From Kitasatospora sp. DSM 101779 (GTDB lineage: Bacteria; Actinomycetota; Actinomycetes; Streptomycetales; Streptomycetaceae): a DNA stretch of 64,000 nt. Position 1 is the first letter of the stretch, and every line of letters starts with the position of its first letter. Below the pieces are notes generated by a model. The model had not been told where the DNA came from, did not search any database, and worked only from the letters and a program-made list of their open reading frames with translations. Made by a program: the position numbers and the translations under genes. The stretch is taken from the NCBI RefSeq assembly GCF_025655475.1, contig NZ_JAHTIK010000001.1, positions 343,023-407,022 of the forward strand, written 5' to 3'. This document shows positions 16,325 to 24,229 of this stretch, one piece after another.

Positions 16325-17731
16325 TCAGGCCGGGTCCGCCACGCGGGCCACCGCCTCGACGACCGGGGCGTGCGGCACGGGCGCGGGCGGGACCGTGCGG
16401 GCACGGCCCAGGTGGTTGAAGACCAGGTTCAGGGTGACCGCCAGGAGGCAGCCCGCCGAGATGCCCGAGTGCAGGACGGTGGCGATCTGCTGCGGGAACG
16501 CCCGGTAGAAGCCCGGGTAGGCGATCGGGAAGATGCCGAAGGCCAGGCTGACGGCGACGATCAGCGCGTTGGAGCCGACGCTCAGGTCCGCCTTGCCGAG
16601 CGTGCGCAGGCCCGCCACCGCCACCGAACCGAACAGCACCACGCCCGCTCCCCCGAGCACCGGCTGCGGCACCAGCGAGACCAACCCGCCGACGACCGGC
16701 AGCAGGCCCATCACCACGAGGAAGATCCCGGCCAGGGCCACCACGAAGCGGCTGCGGATCCTGGTGAGCGCCACCAGCCCGATGTTCTGGGCGAAGGCCG
16801 AACAGATGAAGCCGTTGAACACGCCGCCCAGGGCGGTGGCGATCCCGTCCGCCCGCAGGCCGCCGGAGATGGTGCGGTCGTCCGCCGGCTTCTCCACGAC
16901 CTCGCCCAGCGCGATCATGTCGGCGGTGGACTCGGTCATCGAGACCACCATCACCACCAGCATCGACACGATCGCCGCGACCTCGAACCGGGGTGCACCG
17001 AACGCGAACGGGTGCGGCAGCTCGACGAGCGGCAGGCTGCCGAGCGCGTGGACGTCCACCTTGCCGAACGGGATCGCCACCAGGGTGCCCACGAGCAGCC
17101 CGAGCAGGATCGCGATCCGCTGGAGGAAGCCGCGCAGGAAGCGGTGGAACAGCAGTACGGACACCAGGGTGAGCCCCGCGAGGCCGAGGTTGCCGAGCGA
17201 GCCGTAGCCCGGCGCCCCGGAGTTGCCGCCCTGGGCCCAGTTCCCGGCGACCGGGAGCAGGGAGACGCCGATCAGTGTGATCACCGTGCCGCTGACGACC
17301 GGCGGGAAGAATCTGACGAGCCGACAGAAGACGGGTGCCAGCAGGAAGCAGAAGAGGCCCGCGACCAGCGTGGAGCCGAAGATCAGCGGCAGCGCCGCGC
17401 CCTTCTGCGCCTCGATGACGGCGAGGATCGGCGAGACGGTGGCGAAGGAGACACCGTTCACGAAGGGGAGCCGCGCGCCGATCCGCCAGAACCCCAGGGT
17501 CTGCAGGAGGGTGGCGATGCCGGCGATGAACAGGCTGGCGGCCAGCAGGGTCGTGAGCTGGGCCGGGGTCAGGCCGGCCGCGGCGCCGATGATCAGCGGT
17601 GGAGCGGCGACCCCGGCGTACATGCTGGCGACGTGCTGGAGGGCGACGGTCGCCATCCGCCCGGGCGGCAGCAGTTCGTCGACGGGGTGCGGCGGCGTTG
17701 CGGGCTTCAGGGGCGCTTCGCGACGTCCCAT
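16325..17731 (-). CDS. nucleobase:cation symporter-2 (uric acid/xanthine-type permease)
   Basis: A 468-residue NCS2/NAT family permease with about 14 helices. The family signature in helix 10 is QNIGLVALTR (Q-N-x-G-x4-T-R), and the first helix carries the conserved QH (VALQHVASM). A Gln in the first signature position is typical of xanthine/urate transporters. It would import purines for catabolism in symport with protons. The ATG at 17731 follows GGAGGGA. Upstream lie a sigma70-type promoter (17922-17950) and an operator array (17882-17917), giving a 5' leader of about 180 bases. No purine-degradation gene is adjacent. Confidence 0.93.
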   Translation of the reverse strand: MGRREAPLKPATPPHPVDELLPPGRMATVALQHVASMYAGVAAPPLIIGAAAGLTPAQLTTLLAASLFIAGIATLLQTLGFWRIGARLPFVNGVSFATVSPILAVIEAQKGAALPLIFGSTLVAGLFCFLLAPVFCRLVRFFPPVVSGTVITLIGVSLLPVAGNWAQGGNSGAPGYGSLGNLGLAGLTLVSVLLFHRFLRGFLQRIAILLGLLVGTLVAIPFGKVDVHALGSLPLVELPHPFAFGAPRFEVAAIVSMLVVMVVSMTESTADMIALGEVVEKPADDRTISGGLRADGIATALGGVFNGFICSAFAQNIGLVALTRIRSRFVVALAGIFLVVMGLLPVVGGLVSLVPQPVLGGAGVVLFGSVAVAGLRTLGKADLSVGSNALIVAVSLAFGIFPIAYPGFYRAFPQQIATVLHSGISAGCLLAVTLNLVFNHLGRARTVPPAPVPHAPVVEAVARVADPA

Positions 17732-17881
17732 GTGCTGTCCCTCCACATCCGAGGTGGTTTCGGGCCCGGGAACGCCGACCGGAACGGGACACGGCGACGT
17801 CGGGACGACCCTGGCGGACGGCGGTGTGCCGTCGCCCACCTGCCGGAACCCGCGGCGAACAGGCCCGGCCCATGAACAGGT

Positions 17882-17917
17882 CCGCGATGCGGAACATCAG
17901 TTCCGCGATTCGGTTCC
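17882..17917. promoter_or_regulatory. operator array (GTTCCGC half-sites) over the permease transcription start
   Basis: The core is a perfect palindrome at 17889-17906: GCGGAAC, four bases, GTTCCGC. Further copies of the half-site flank it: TCCGC-GAT-GCGGA at 17882-17894 and TTCCGCGATTCGG leading into GGTTCC at 17901-17916. The array starts about five bases downstream of the -10 box, so a bound protein would block initiation. This is the site geometry of a repressor such as an IclR- or GntR-family protein; which one is not shown. Confidence 0.7.
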
Positions 17918-17921
17918 ACAG

Positions 17922-17950
17922 AATGTAGAAAGCGCGGCCCCGATGGTCAA
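17922..17950 (-). promoter_or_regulatory. sigma70-type promoter of the NCS2 permease
   Basis: On the minus strand TTGACC (17945-17950) and TACATT (17922-17927) are separated by exactly 17 bases, close to the consensus for the principal sigma factor. It is unusually AT-rich for this genome. Transcription would start near 17915, inside the operator array. Confidence 0.7.
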
Positions 17951-18187
17951 GAGCTCCGGCCCGATTGCCCTGGCCCGCGGCAGGACCTGTCGCTTCCTCC
18001 AAGCCCACGCCGCAGGCGAGCCCACGCCGCCAGGCCGGCGCCTCCCCGCCGACGGCCGGACCAACGACAACCGCGCGCGCGTCAAGCAGCGGCCGTGCGG
18101 AAACGTCCAGGCCGATCGGCTGTGGTCCTGAAGAAGGGCGCACGCAAGAGCGGGGCCGCCGGCTTGCCGGTTTGCCCCGTCAGCGCC

Positions 18188-18232
18188 GGTGCGGGTCGCT
18201 TCGGTGCGGGTCGCTTCGGTGCGGGTCGCTTC
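18188..18232. repeat. 15-bp tandem repeat, three perfect copies
   Basis: The unit GGTGCGGGTCGCTTC occurs at 18188-18202, 18203-18217 and 18218-18232 without a mismatch, followed by a degenerate part copy. It lies in the 3' region of gntR, outside coding sequence. Confidence 0.9.
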
Positions 18233-18254
18233 GCGTCGGTGCGGTCGCGTCGAC

Positions 18255-18278
18255 GGCGGTCCGTCCGGCGGTCCGTCC
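18255..18278. repeat. 12-bp tandem repeat, two perfect copies
   Basis: GGCGGTCCGTCC is repeated at 18255-18266 and 18267-18278, followed by a partial third copy, directly before the gntR stop codon. Confidence 0.85.
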
Positions 18279-18292
18279 GGCGGGTCGGGCGG

Positions 18293-18997
18293 TCAGCCGG
18301 TCCGGCCCGCCCCGAGCGAGTCGAGCATGATGCCTTCGGTGCTGCGGAGGTACTCCTCGGCAGCCCGTTCAGCTCGGCCCTCGTCGCCGTCGGCGACCGC
18401 GCGGACGACCGGGGCCAGCCGGTCGGCCGCGGCGGCGGGGTCCTCGAACGGCGCGCGGAGGGCGGCACGGACGGGCAGGTAGGCGTTGAAGAGCGTGTTG
18501 GTGAGCAGCAGGTACACCCGGTTGCCGGTGGCGCGGGCCAGCTCGCGGTGCACCTCGATGTCGGCGAGCTGGGCGGCGTCCCCGTCCGGTGCGTTCCTTA
18601 CGGCCTGTAGGAGGTCGTCGAGGCGCCGGGCGTGGTGGGCGGTGCGGCGGGCGGCCGCACGGCGGGCGACGAGGGCCCCGATGTGGCGGCGTACCTCGAA
18701 CACCTCGGTGAGCCAACCGGGGTCGTGGGCGGCGAGCATCGGCAGGAGGTCGGCGCCGCCCTCGTGGAGGAAGTCGCGGATCCGGGTGCCGATGCCGTGT
18801 CGGGTGATGATCAGGCCGGCCTGTTCGAGGCGGGAGAGGGCGTGCTTCAGGGTGGTGCGGGTGACGCCGTAGCCGGCGGCGAGGTCCCGCTCGGGCGGCA
18901 GCAGGGCGCCGGGGAGGTGGATACCGCTCAGGATGTCCTGGCGCAGTCGGTGGGCCAGCAGGTCGACCACGGACCGGCGTGGGATGGTCTCGGGCAT
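18293..18997 (-). CDS. GntR family regulator, FadR subfamily
   Basis: A 234-residue regulator. Residues about 8-75 are a GntR winged helix (VVDLLAHRLRQDILSGIHLPGALLPPERDLAAGYGVTRTTLKHALSRLEQAGLI, seen in order), and the rest is an all-helical FCD ligand-binding domain (VFEVRRHIGALVARRAAARR, DIEVHRELARATGNRVYLLL). The Asp/His pattern for a metal-carboxylate ligand site is only partly visible. Effector unknown. It lies about 340 bases upstream of the purine-type permease promoter on the same strand, so it is a candidate repressor of that gene, though this is proximity only. ATG with GAGGAGG about ten bases upstream. Confidence 0.9.
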   Translation of the reverse strand: MPETIPRRSVVDLLAHRLRQDILSGIHLPGALLPPERDLAAGYGVTRTTLKHALSRLEQAGLIITRHGIGTRIRDFLHEGGADLLPMLAAHDPGWLTEVFEVRRHIGALVARRAAARRTAHHARRLDDLLQAVRNAPDGDAAQLADIEVHRELARATGNRVYLLLTNTLFNAYLPVRAALRAPFEDPAAAADRLAPVVRAVADGDEGRAERAAEEYLRSTEGIMLDSLGAGRTG

Positions 18998-19118
18998 CGG
19001 CAGCGGCCTCCTCGCTCCTCGACTCCTGCGGCCGGGTGGCGCCCGGCCTCTGGACCGGGAGTCAATCCGGTGGCGGACGGACCGTCAAGGCCCGCTCGAG
19101 CGGGCCGCGTGCGGCGGC

Positions 19119-20543
19119 TCACCGGCCGCCGACCTCGGCGTGCGCGGTTCCGGCCAGCGTCCAGGACGCCTCCGGGCGCCATCGGCCCCACCAGCGTTCG
19201 AGCACGATCCGGGCGTCGGCGGCCTCACTGTTGCGGCACACCGCCCGGCTCCCGTCCGGGTCGGTGTACTCCAGTGCCAGGGTGCGTTCTGCCGGCTGCG
19301 TGACCGTGACACGGACCCGGCGCAGCAGGGTCCGGCCGGTGACCGTCCAGGTCGGCAGTCCGATGTGCGCCTTGAACCGGGCCGCTCCTGCCAGACCGAC
19401 GGCCGGGCGCAGTGCGCCCCGCGGCCAGGTGCGCCCGCGGTGACGGAGCCTGAGGAAGACCAGGGGCGGCAGCCGGTCGAGCACGGGTTTCCTGGACACG
19501 GCGGCGACCACCTCCAGCACGTCGCCGTGGCCGAGGTCGGCGTGCAGCCAGGCCCAGCGCTCGGCGTTGCCGTGGCCGTGGATCCGGGCGGTCGCCCCGG
19601 GGGCGCCGTCCAGGTGGAGCACACCGCCGGGGCGGTCGATCGTGCCGGTGTAGCGGGAGGCGGCGGCCGGCAGCATCTGGGCTGCCGGCAGGCCCCCGTG
19701 GTGCCAGGCCCAGCGGGGGAAGGTGTAGAGCGGCTCGCCCGCCGGGTGCTCCGTCAGGTCCCAGGTGTACGGGCCGGCGGTGCCCCGCAGGTGCCGCACG
19801 CCTTCGCCGGCCTTCGCCTTCTCCGCCGCCTCCGCGGTGTCCTTCTCGTCCGCGGCCGCGGTGGAGTACGGCCGGCGGGTCGGCCAGGGCTCGGGGCCGA
19901 ACCTGGCGTGTTCCACCGGGCCTTCGGGCGGGAAGAGTGCGATCCAGCCGTGCACCCGGGCAGGCGAGCCGTCGGTGGGGGCGACCAGTTCGTGGTGCAG
20001 CCAGACGCCCGTCCGCCCGGTCGGTTCGGTGAGCGTGGTGTACCAGACCTCGGTGCGGCCCGGCCTGCCGTCCCAGCGCGGCTCCAACTGCCGTTCCCCT
20101 TCGCCGCGGCGGGGGAACCGCCAGCCGGCCAGGAACGGCAGCAGCCCGCCGGGCGAAAGGCGCAGCGCGCCCCGGCCGGCCTCGCGTCCGTCCGCGGAGA
20201 GCGTGTACGGCAGGACGGTCGCCGACCGCACCGGCCGCCGGAGCGAGAGCGATTTCCGGCCGTCCAGGGTCAGGCGGCGGTCGCCTGCGGTGAAGTCCAG
20301 CCGGTAGCCGATCCGCCGGCGGGCCAGCAGGGACATCTCCAACTGCCCGGTGGCACAGGGGTCGTCGGCGATGCCCCGGATCCGGATCCTGCCCGTCACC
20401 GTGGCGACGGCGGTGCGGTGCGGCAGGAGCAGTGCGTCCGCGCGGACCTCGAGGTCGATCCGCATCGGGCGCGCCTCGGCCTCCCCGGCCAGGCGGACGG
20501 TGCCGAGCAGCGTTTCGGCGAAGGCCGTTCCGCGGGATCCCAT
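19119..20543 (-). CDS. tocopherol-cyclase/lipocalin-like protein of the GMC oxidoreductase cluster
   Basis: A 474-residue cytoplasmic protein of two parts. The N-terminal ~130 residues (AETLLGTVRLAGEAEARPMRIDLEV, ATVTGRIRIRGIADDPCATGQLEMSLLARRRIGYRLDF, in pieces) are beta-rich and unfamiliar. The C-terminal part has WAWHHGGLPAAQMLPAA and an ending AVCRNSEAADARIVLERW that resembles tocopherol cyclase-like, two-lipocalin-domain proteins. Such proteins bind or cyclise hydrophobic ligands; a catalytic claim is not justified. It is transcribed divergently from the secreted protein, Tat protein and GMC oxidoreductase genes, with one palindrome between them, so joint regulation is likely. ATG at 20543 follows AAGGGGGA. 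Confidence 0.6.
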   Translation of the reverse strand: MGSRGTAFAETLLGTVRLAGEAEARPMRIDLEVRADALLLPHRTAVATVTGRIRIRGIADDPCATGQLEMSLLARRRIGYRLDFTAGDRRLTLDGRKSLSLRRPVRSATVLPYTLSADGREAGRGALRLSPGGLLPFLAGWRFPRRGEGERQLEPRWDGRPGRTEVWYTTLTEPTGRTGVWLHHELVAPTDGSPARVHGWIALFPPEGPVEHARFGPEPWPTRRPYSTAAADEKDTAEAAEKAKAGEGVRHLRGTAGPYTWDLTEHPAGEPLYTFPRWAWHHGGLPAAQMLPAAASRYTGTIDRPGGVLHLDGAPGATARIHGHGNAERWAWLHADLGHGDVLEVVAAVSRKPVLDRLPPLVFLRLRHRGRTWPRGALRPAVGLAGAARFKAHIGLPTWTVTGRTLLRRVRVTVTQPAERTLALEYTDPDGSRAVCRNSEAADARIVLERWWGRWRPEASWTLAGTAHAEVGGR

Positions 20544-20603
20544 GCCCGTCCCCCTTGCGGTCCGCACGTCCGGCGTCAGTGGCTCAGCCACCGAACCACC
20601 TGG

Positions 20604-20618
20604 TTGACGGTCCGTCAA
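20604..20618. promoter_or_regulatory. TTGACG-GTC-CGTCAA palindrome in the divergent promoter region
   Basis: TTGACG (20604-20609) and CGTCAA (20613-20618) form a perfect inverted repeat around three bases, in the 275-base gap between the minus-strand gene at 20543 and the plus-strand gene at 20819. This is a typical TetR-family operator form. No regulator gene adjoins it. Confidence 0.6.
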
Positions 20619-20818
20619 TAGAGCGGTGGCGAAGGCACTGTGGATGGCACTCCGGATGCCGCAGGGTGCCGTGGATGAGTCACCGTCCCACCTCTTGTAC
20701 TCGCCGGTAGTCGTGCCGCATCCTCGTCCGTGCCGGCCCGAGCGCCCCCCACCACTGCGGTGGCGCCGCGCCGCGTCCTTGCGCGACACCCCGTCCTGCC
20801 CTGTTCCCAGGAGGTCCT

Positions 20819-21448
20819 GTGTCCCGTCCACGTCTGCGTACCGCCCTGCTGGCGGCCGTCCTGGCCACCGGGGCGGTGGCCTCGGCCGCGACCCCGGCCG
20901 GCGCCGCCGGCGCACCCGCCGCCACCACGCCGTCCGCCGCCACGCCCCTCTCCGCTCCGGGCCCGTTCACCGAACCCGACTTCGCAGCCACCTGCGCGTG
21001 GCACCGCTACGGCGAGGGCGAGCAGCCGCCGTGGTGGCTGATGTTCACCGACCCGCTGTGCGTGGAGTACAGCAAGCGCGACATCACCGTGGACAACGGT
21101 GGCGCGCTGCGCTTCCTGCTCGCCGAACCGGCACGGATCGCGGCCTCGCTGCTGACCTGCCACTACTACCAGCAGGACCACTGGAGCGTGCAGCCCAGCA
21201 CCGGTGCGGCGCCGTGGGTGGCCTGGGACGGCCAGTACTGGTGGGACCGGACGGGCCGGAGGGCCGGCGTGCGGCTGACCGGCTTCCGCGTCGACGGAGT
21301 GCCCGTCGGCATCGGCGACGCCGTCATCGCGCTGCGGCCGCACCACCCCGCCCTGGCCGACGCGCTCGCCGCCTACGGCACCGCCTCCGGGGAGAGCGGC
21401 TTCACCACGGCGCTGCCGTCCGATCTCCGCTGCGCCCTGGCCGGGTGA
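20819..21448 (+). CDS. secreted protein of unknown function, GMC cluster
   Basis: A 209-residue exported protein. Residues 1-30 (MSRPRLRTALLAAVLATGAVAS...) are a Sec-type signal peptide with an AGA-type cleavage region. The mature part has four cysteines (CAWHRY, PLCVEY, LLTCHYY, DLRC), likely two disulfides, and is rich in Trp and Tyr (QPPWWLMF, GQYWWDRTG). I recognise no family. AGGAGG is five bases before the GTG start. It ends seven bases before the Tat-signal gene, so it is the first gene of a three-gene operon with the GMC oxidoreductase. Confidence 0.8.
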   Translation: MSRPRLRTALLAAVLATGAVASAATPAGAAGAPAATTPSAATPLSAPGPFTEPDFAATCAWHRYGEGEQPPWWLMFTDPLCVEYSKRDITVDNGGALRFLLAEPARIAASLLTCHYYQQDHWSVQPSTGAAPWVAWDGQYWWDRTGRRAGVRLTGFRVDGVPVGIGDAVIALRPHHPALADALAAYGTASGESGFTTALPSDLRCALAG

Positions 21449-21455
21449 GCCGACG

Positions 21456-22112
21456 ATGCCCCTCGCCCCACTGGACCGGCGCGGTCTGCTCAAGGCGCTC
21501 GCCGCGGCCACCGCGGTCCTCGCCGTGGGTCGGCCGGGCACGGCCCCGGCCCGGGCCGGCGACCTGAACCCCTGGACGACGCAGAGCCTGGAGGCGTTCG
21601 CCGACACCCTCGTCCCGGGGCAGCGGCGTCACCCGGGGGACCTGCCGATCGCCGGCGCCGTGACCGGACCGGGCGCGGTACAGGCCGGCGCCGTCCAGGT
21701 CCTCACCTCGCCCGACCTGCCGCTCGGCCCGTGGCTGCCGGAGATCGCCGGTCTGCTCGACGCCCGCGCGCTGGCCCGGGCCGCCACCCATCTGCTGTGG
21801 CTCCCGCCCGGGTGGCCGCCGTTCGTCGGCCTGCCCTTCGACCACCGGACCGCCCTGGTCACCGGCCTCTTCGAACCGGGCGAGGTGGACCGTCCGGTCT
21901 GGCAGGTCCTGGCGCTGCTGGTCGGCCTCGCGTTCGACACCGCCGCCCACCGGCACACCGCCGACGCCCTCGCCGCCGGCCATCCGGGGCTCGCCTGGAT
22001 CGGCTTCCCCCCGCCGGACGCGGACGGCCTGTGGCGCTTCCCCGAGCACTCCTACAACCGGCCCCTGGCCGGCCTCCATCCGCGCACCACGGCCTCGGGG
22101 AGCCCGGCATGA
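21456..22112 (+). CDS. Tat-exported partner protein of a GMC oxidoreductase (gluconate dehydrogenase subunit 3-like)
   Basis: A 218-residue protein with a twin-arginine signal, DRRGLLKALAAATAVLAVG at residues about 7-25. The mature part (TQSLEAFADTLVPGQRR, then a helical middle and DALAAGHPGLAWIGFPPPDADGLW near the end, in pieces) has the layout of the small helical subunits that accompany membrane-linked or exported GMC dehydrogenases. It probably carries the co-expressed flavoprotein, which has no signal of its own, across the membrane as a folded complex. Its stop overlaps the GMC start by four bases (ATGA), so translation is coupled. Confidence 0.75.
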   Translation: MPLAPLDRRGLLKALAAATAVLAVGRPGTAPARAGDLNPWTTQSLEAFADTLVPGQRRHPGDLPIAGAVTGPGAVQAGAVQVLTSPDLPLGPWLPEIAGLLDARALARAATHLLWLPPGWPPFVGLPFDHRTALVTGLFEPGEVDRPVWQVLALLVGLAFDTAAHRHTADALAAGHPGLAWIGFPPPDADGLWRFPEHSYNRPLAGLHPRTTASGSPA

Positions 22113-23692
22113 GCGCGCAGACCGCCGATGTGCTGGTGATCGGTTCGGGGTTCGGCGGCGCGATACCCGCCTACCACCTCGCCGCCGGCGGCGCCCGCGT
22201 CACCGTCCTCGAACGCGGACCCCGCCTGGCGGCCGGCGACTTCACCCACGACCTGCGACTCGGCAGCTACACGAGGATCGTGGACGTCATCAAGGGCGAC
22301 GGGATCTCGGTCGTGGCCGGGAACTGTGTCGGCGGCGGCAGCGTGGTCTACTTCGCCGCATCCCTGCGCGCCCCGTCCTTCGTCTTCGAGCGCCGGGGCA
22401 GCCTGCGGCGGCGCATCTGGCCGGCCGCACTGACCCGCGCCGCGCTCGACCCCTGGTACGACCGGGTCGAGCAGTCCCTGCCGACCACCCGTCTGGGCTG
22501 GGACGGCATCTCGTACGCCGGCGGCGTCCTCGCCGCGGCCTGCCACCGGGCCGGGCGCACCTGCAACCCGGTGCCCGTCGCCGTCGACCCCGAACGCTGC
22601 ACGGACTGCAACTGGATGCTGTCGGGCTGCCGTTTCGACGCCAAACGCTCGATGCTGCTGAACTACCTGCCCGCGGCCGAGGCCCACGGCGCCGACGTGC
22701 GGCCCCTGCACGAGGTCCAGGCCGTCGTCCCGTCCTGGATCGACGGTCACCGGTACGCCGTGCGCTACACCGTCCTGGATCCCTCGGACTACGGCTGCAC
22801 ACTGGAGACCGGCACCATCCACGCGAAGGTCGTGGTCCTCGCGGCCGGCGCGGTCGGCACCCCGGTCGTCCTGCAGCGCTCCGCCCTCGCCCTCGGCGGC
22901 ATCCCCGCGGCCGTGGGCCGCTACTTCTCCGGCAACGGCGACCGGGTCTCCGTCGCCGTCCTGGACGAGGCCAAGGTCCGCGGCCTGCTCGGCCTCTCCC
23001 GTCCGGACGGTTCCGCGTACGCCGCACTGCCGATCGGCAAACCCATCACCGCCGCCACCTTCGACCACCTCGACGGCGCCGCCCCCGAGTTCAGCCGCTT
23101 CACGCTCCAGCAGATCTACTTCCCACCGATCACCAGCACCCTCGCCCGGGCCACCCTCGGCCCGGGGTGGTTCGGCACCGCGAAGCGGCAGCTGCGCCGC
23201 TCGTGGCGGTCCTGGCTCACCGTGCTCGCCATGACCGAGGACGACAACGAGGGGACGTTCGGCCCGCCGCCGCCGACCGGCGGCTTCGTCCGCCTCGCCC
23301 CCGGCCTCGGGCTCGGCACCATGGCCTACTCGCCCACCGCCGACACCCGGGCGGGCTGGAACGCGGCCGACGCCGAACTCCGTGCCGTCCTGGAGCAGGA
23401 CGGGCTGGCCACCGTCCGGCCCTGGACGGAGCAGGTCGGCGGCTCGGTCACCGCCCACCCCCTGGGGTCGTGCCGGATCGGCGACGACCCCGGTACCTCC
23501 GCGCTCACCGACCAGCACGAACTGCGCGGCCATCCGGGGCTGTTCGTCACGGACGGCGCGGCCGTCCCGACCTCCCTGACCGTCAACCCGTCGCTGACCA
23601 TCGCCGCCCTCGCCGAGCGCGCCGTCCCCGCCGTCGTCGCCCGCGCCAACCAGGCCGGAGTCCCCGTCACGTACGGCGCACCACCGCCGTGA
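22109..23692 (+). CDS. GMC family flavin oxidoreductase (cholesterol oxidase-like)
   Basis: A 527-residue FAD enzyme. The dinucleotide-binding motif VIGSGFGGAIPAYHLA is at residues about 9-24, VVAGNCVGGGSVVYF marks the second FAD segment, and the C-terminus has HPLGSC and LTVNPSLTIAALAERA, which match cholesterol-oxidase-type GMC proteins. A cysteine cluster (CTDCNWMLSGC) in the middle is shared by dehydrogenase-type relatives. Substrates of such enzymes are sterols, sugars or other alcohols; none can be chosen here. It lacks its own signal and likely leaves the cell with the Tat partner encoded just before it. The gene ends before a strong bidirectional hairpin. Confidence 0.9.
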   Translation: MSAQTADVLVIGSGFGGAIPAYHLAAGGARVTVLERGPRLAAGDFTHDLRLGSYTRIVDVIKGDGISVVAGNCVGGGSVVYFAASLRAPSFVFERRGSLRRRIWPAALTRAALDPWYDRVEQSLPTTRLGWDGISYAGGVLAAACHRAGRTCNPVPVAVDPERCTDCNWMLSGCRFDAKRSMLLNYLPAAEAHGADVRPLHEVQAVVPSWIDGHRYAVRYTVLDPSDYGCTLETGTIHAKVVVLAAGAVGTPVVLQRSALALGGIPAAVGRYFSGNGDRVSVAVLDEAKVRGLLGLSRPDGSAYAALPIGKPITAATFDHLDGAAPEFSRFTLQQIYFPPITSTLARATLGPGWFGTAKRQLRRSWRSWLTVLAMTEDDNEGTFGPPPPTGGFVRLAPGLGLGTMAYSPTADTRAGWNAADAELRAVLEQDGLATVRPWTEQVGGSVTAHPLGSCRIGDDPGTSALTDQHELRGHPGLFVTDGAAVPTSLTVNPSLTIAALAERAVPAVVARANQAGVPVTYGAPPP

Positions 23693-23751
23693 TCCCCGGC
23701 GGCCCGGCGGTGGGACCACGGTCGGCAGCCGGTGGGCCGAAGGCCCTGCCC

Positions 23752-23786
23752 GATCCGGCCGCCGCAGCTGCGGCGGCGGCCGGATC
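23752..23786. terminator. bidirectional terminator hairpin, 14-bp perfect stem
   Basis: GATCCGGCCGCCGC (23752-23765) and GCGGCGGCCGGATC (23773-23786) pair perfectly around a seven-base loop. It lies between the convergent GMC gene (ends 23692) and the small membrane protein gene (ends 23785), just touching the latter's stop codon. No U-tract, as usual in streptomycetes. Confidence 0.85.
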
Positions 23787-23997
23787 AGGGGGCGGGGCTG
23801 GCAGTGGCGGCCGGGGTGTCGCAGGTCCTGGGCGTAGCGTCGTGGTGCCCCGCCAGCCAGAAGCCGACGAGGAGGCCCGCGACGGCGAGGACGCGGTGCC
23901 GGTTCTGCTTCCACCAGGACGGCGACCCTGCGGCCATGAAGCGCAGCTGGGTGTACTCCGGATGCACCTGGGGCGGTGCGTCCCTGAACAGTCCCAT
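23785..23997 (-). CDS. small single-pass membrane protein
   Basis: A 70-residue protein starting MGLFRDAPPQVHPEYTQLRFM, with one hydrophobic segment (HRVLAVAGLLVGFWLAGHH) preceded by a basic, tryptophan-containing stretch and followed by a polar Pro/Thr tail with one cysteine. An N-in orientation is suggested by the positive residues before the helix. Function unknown. AGGAG is eight bases before the ATG; an in-frame extension upstream has no coding character. Confidence 0.7.
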   Translation of the reverse strand: MGLFRDAPPQVHPEYTQLRFMAAGSPSWWKQNRHRVLAVAGLLVGFWLAGHHDATPRTCDTPAATASPAP

Positions 23998-24229
23998 CAG
24001 GTCAACTCCTCTCCCTCGAGGGGGATTCACGACCATACGCCCCATCCGTCCTTGATCGTCGGGAATATCGGACCTGTGCCGCCGGCTGCGCGCCCCTGGC
24101 ATCCGCTGTCACCTAGGGACTCGCCCTGATGCCCGTACCCCGGGCGTTCCCCTACCGTCGTGGGTGGCCCCGGGACTCCGGCCGGCCGTGTCCGTTTCGC
24201 ACCGGACTCATGGTCAACAGGGGGACTCG

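Larger units (their letters stand above)
17960..18292. other. non-coding stretch with two short tandem repeats
   Basis: No reading frame with codon bias is present between the permease promoter and the gntR stop codon. The content worth noting is two tandem repeats, at 18188-18232 and 18255-18278, listed separately. I saw no clear terminator for gntR. Confidence 0.6.

Noticed and set aside
16166..17875. Long plus-strand frame over the NCS2 permease
   Set aside because: Rich in Arg, His and Gln with no domain; antisense shadow of a well-identified permease.
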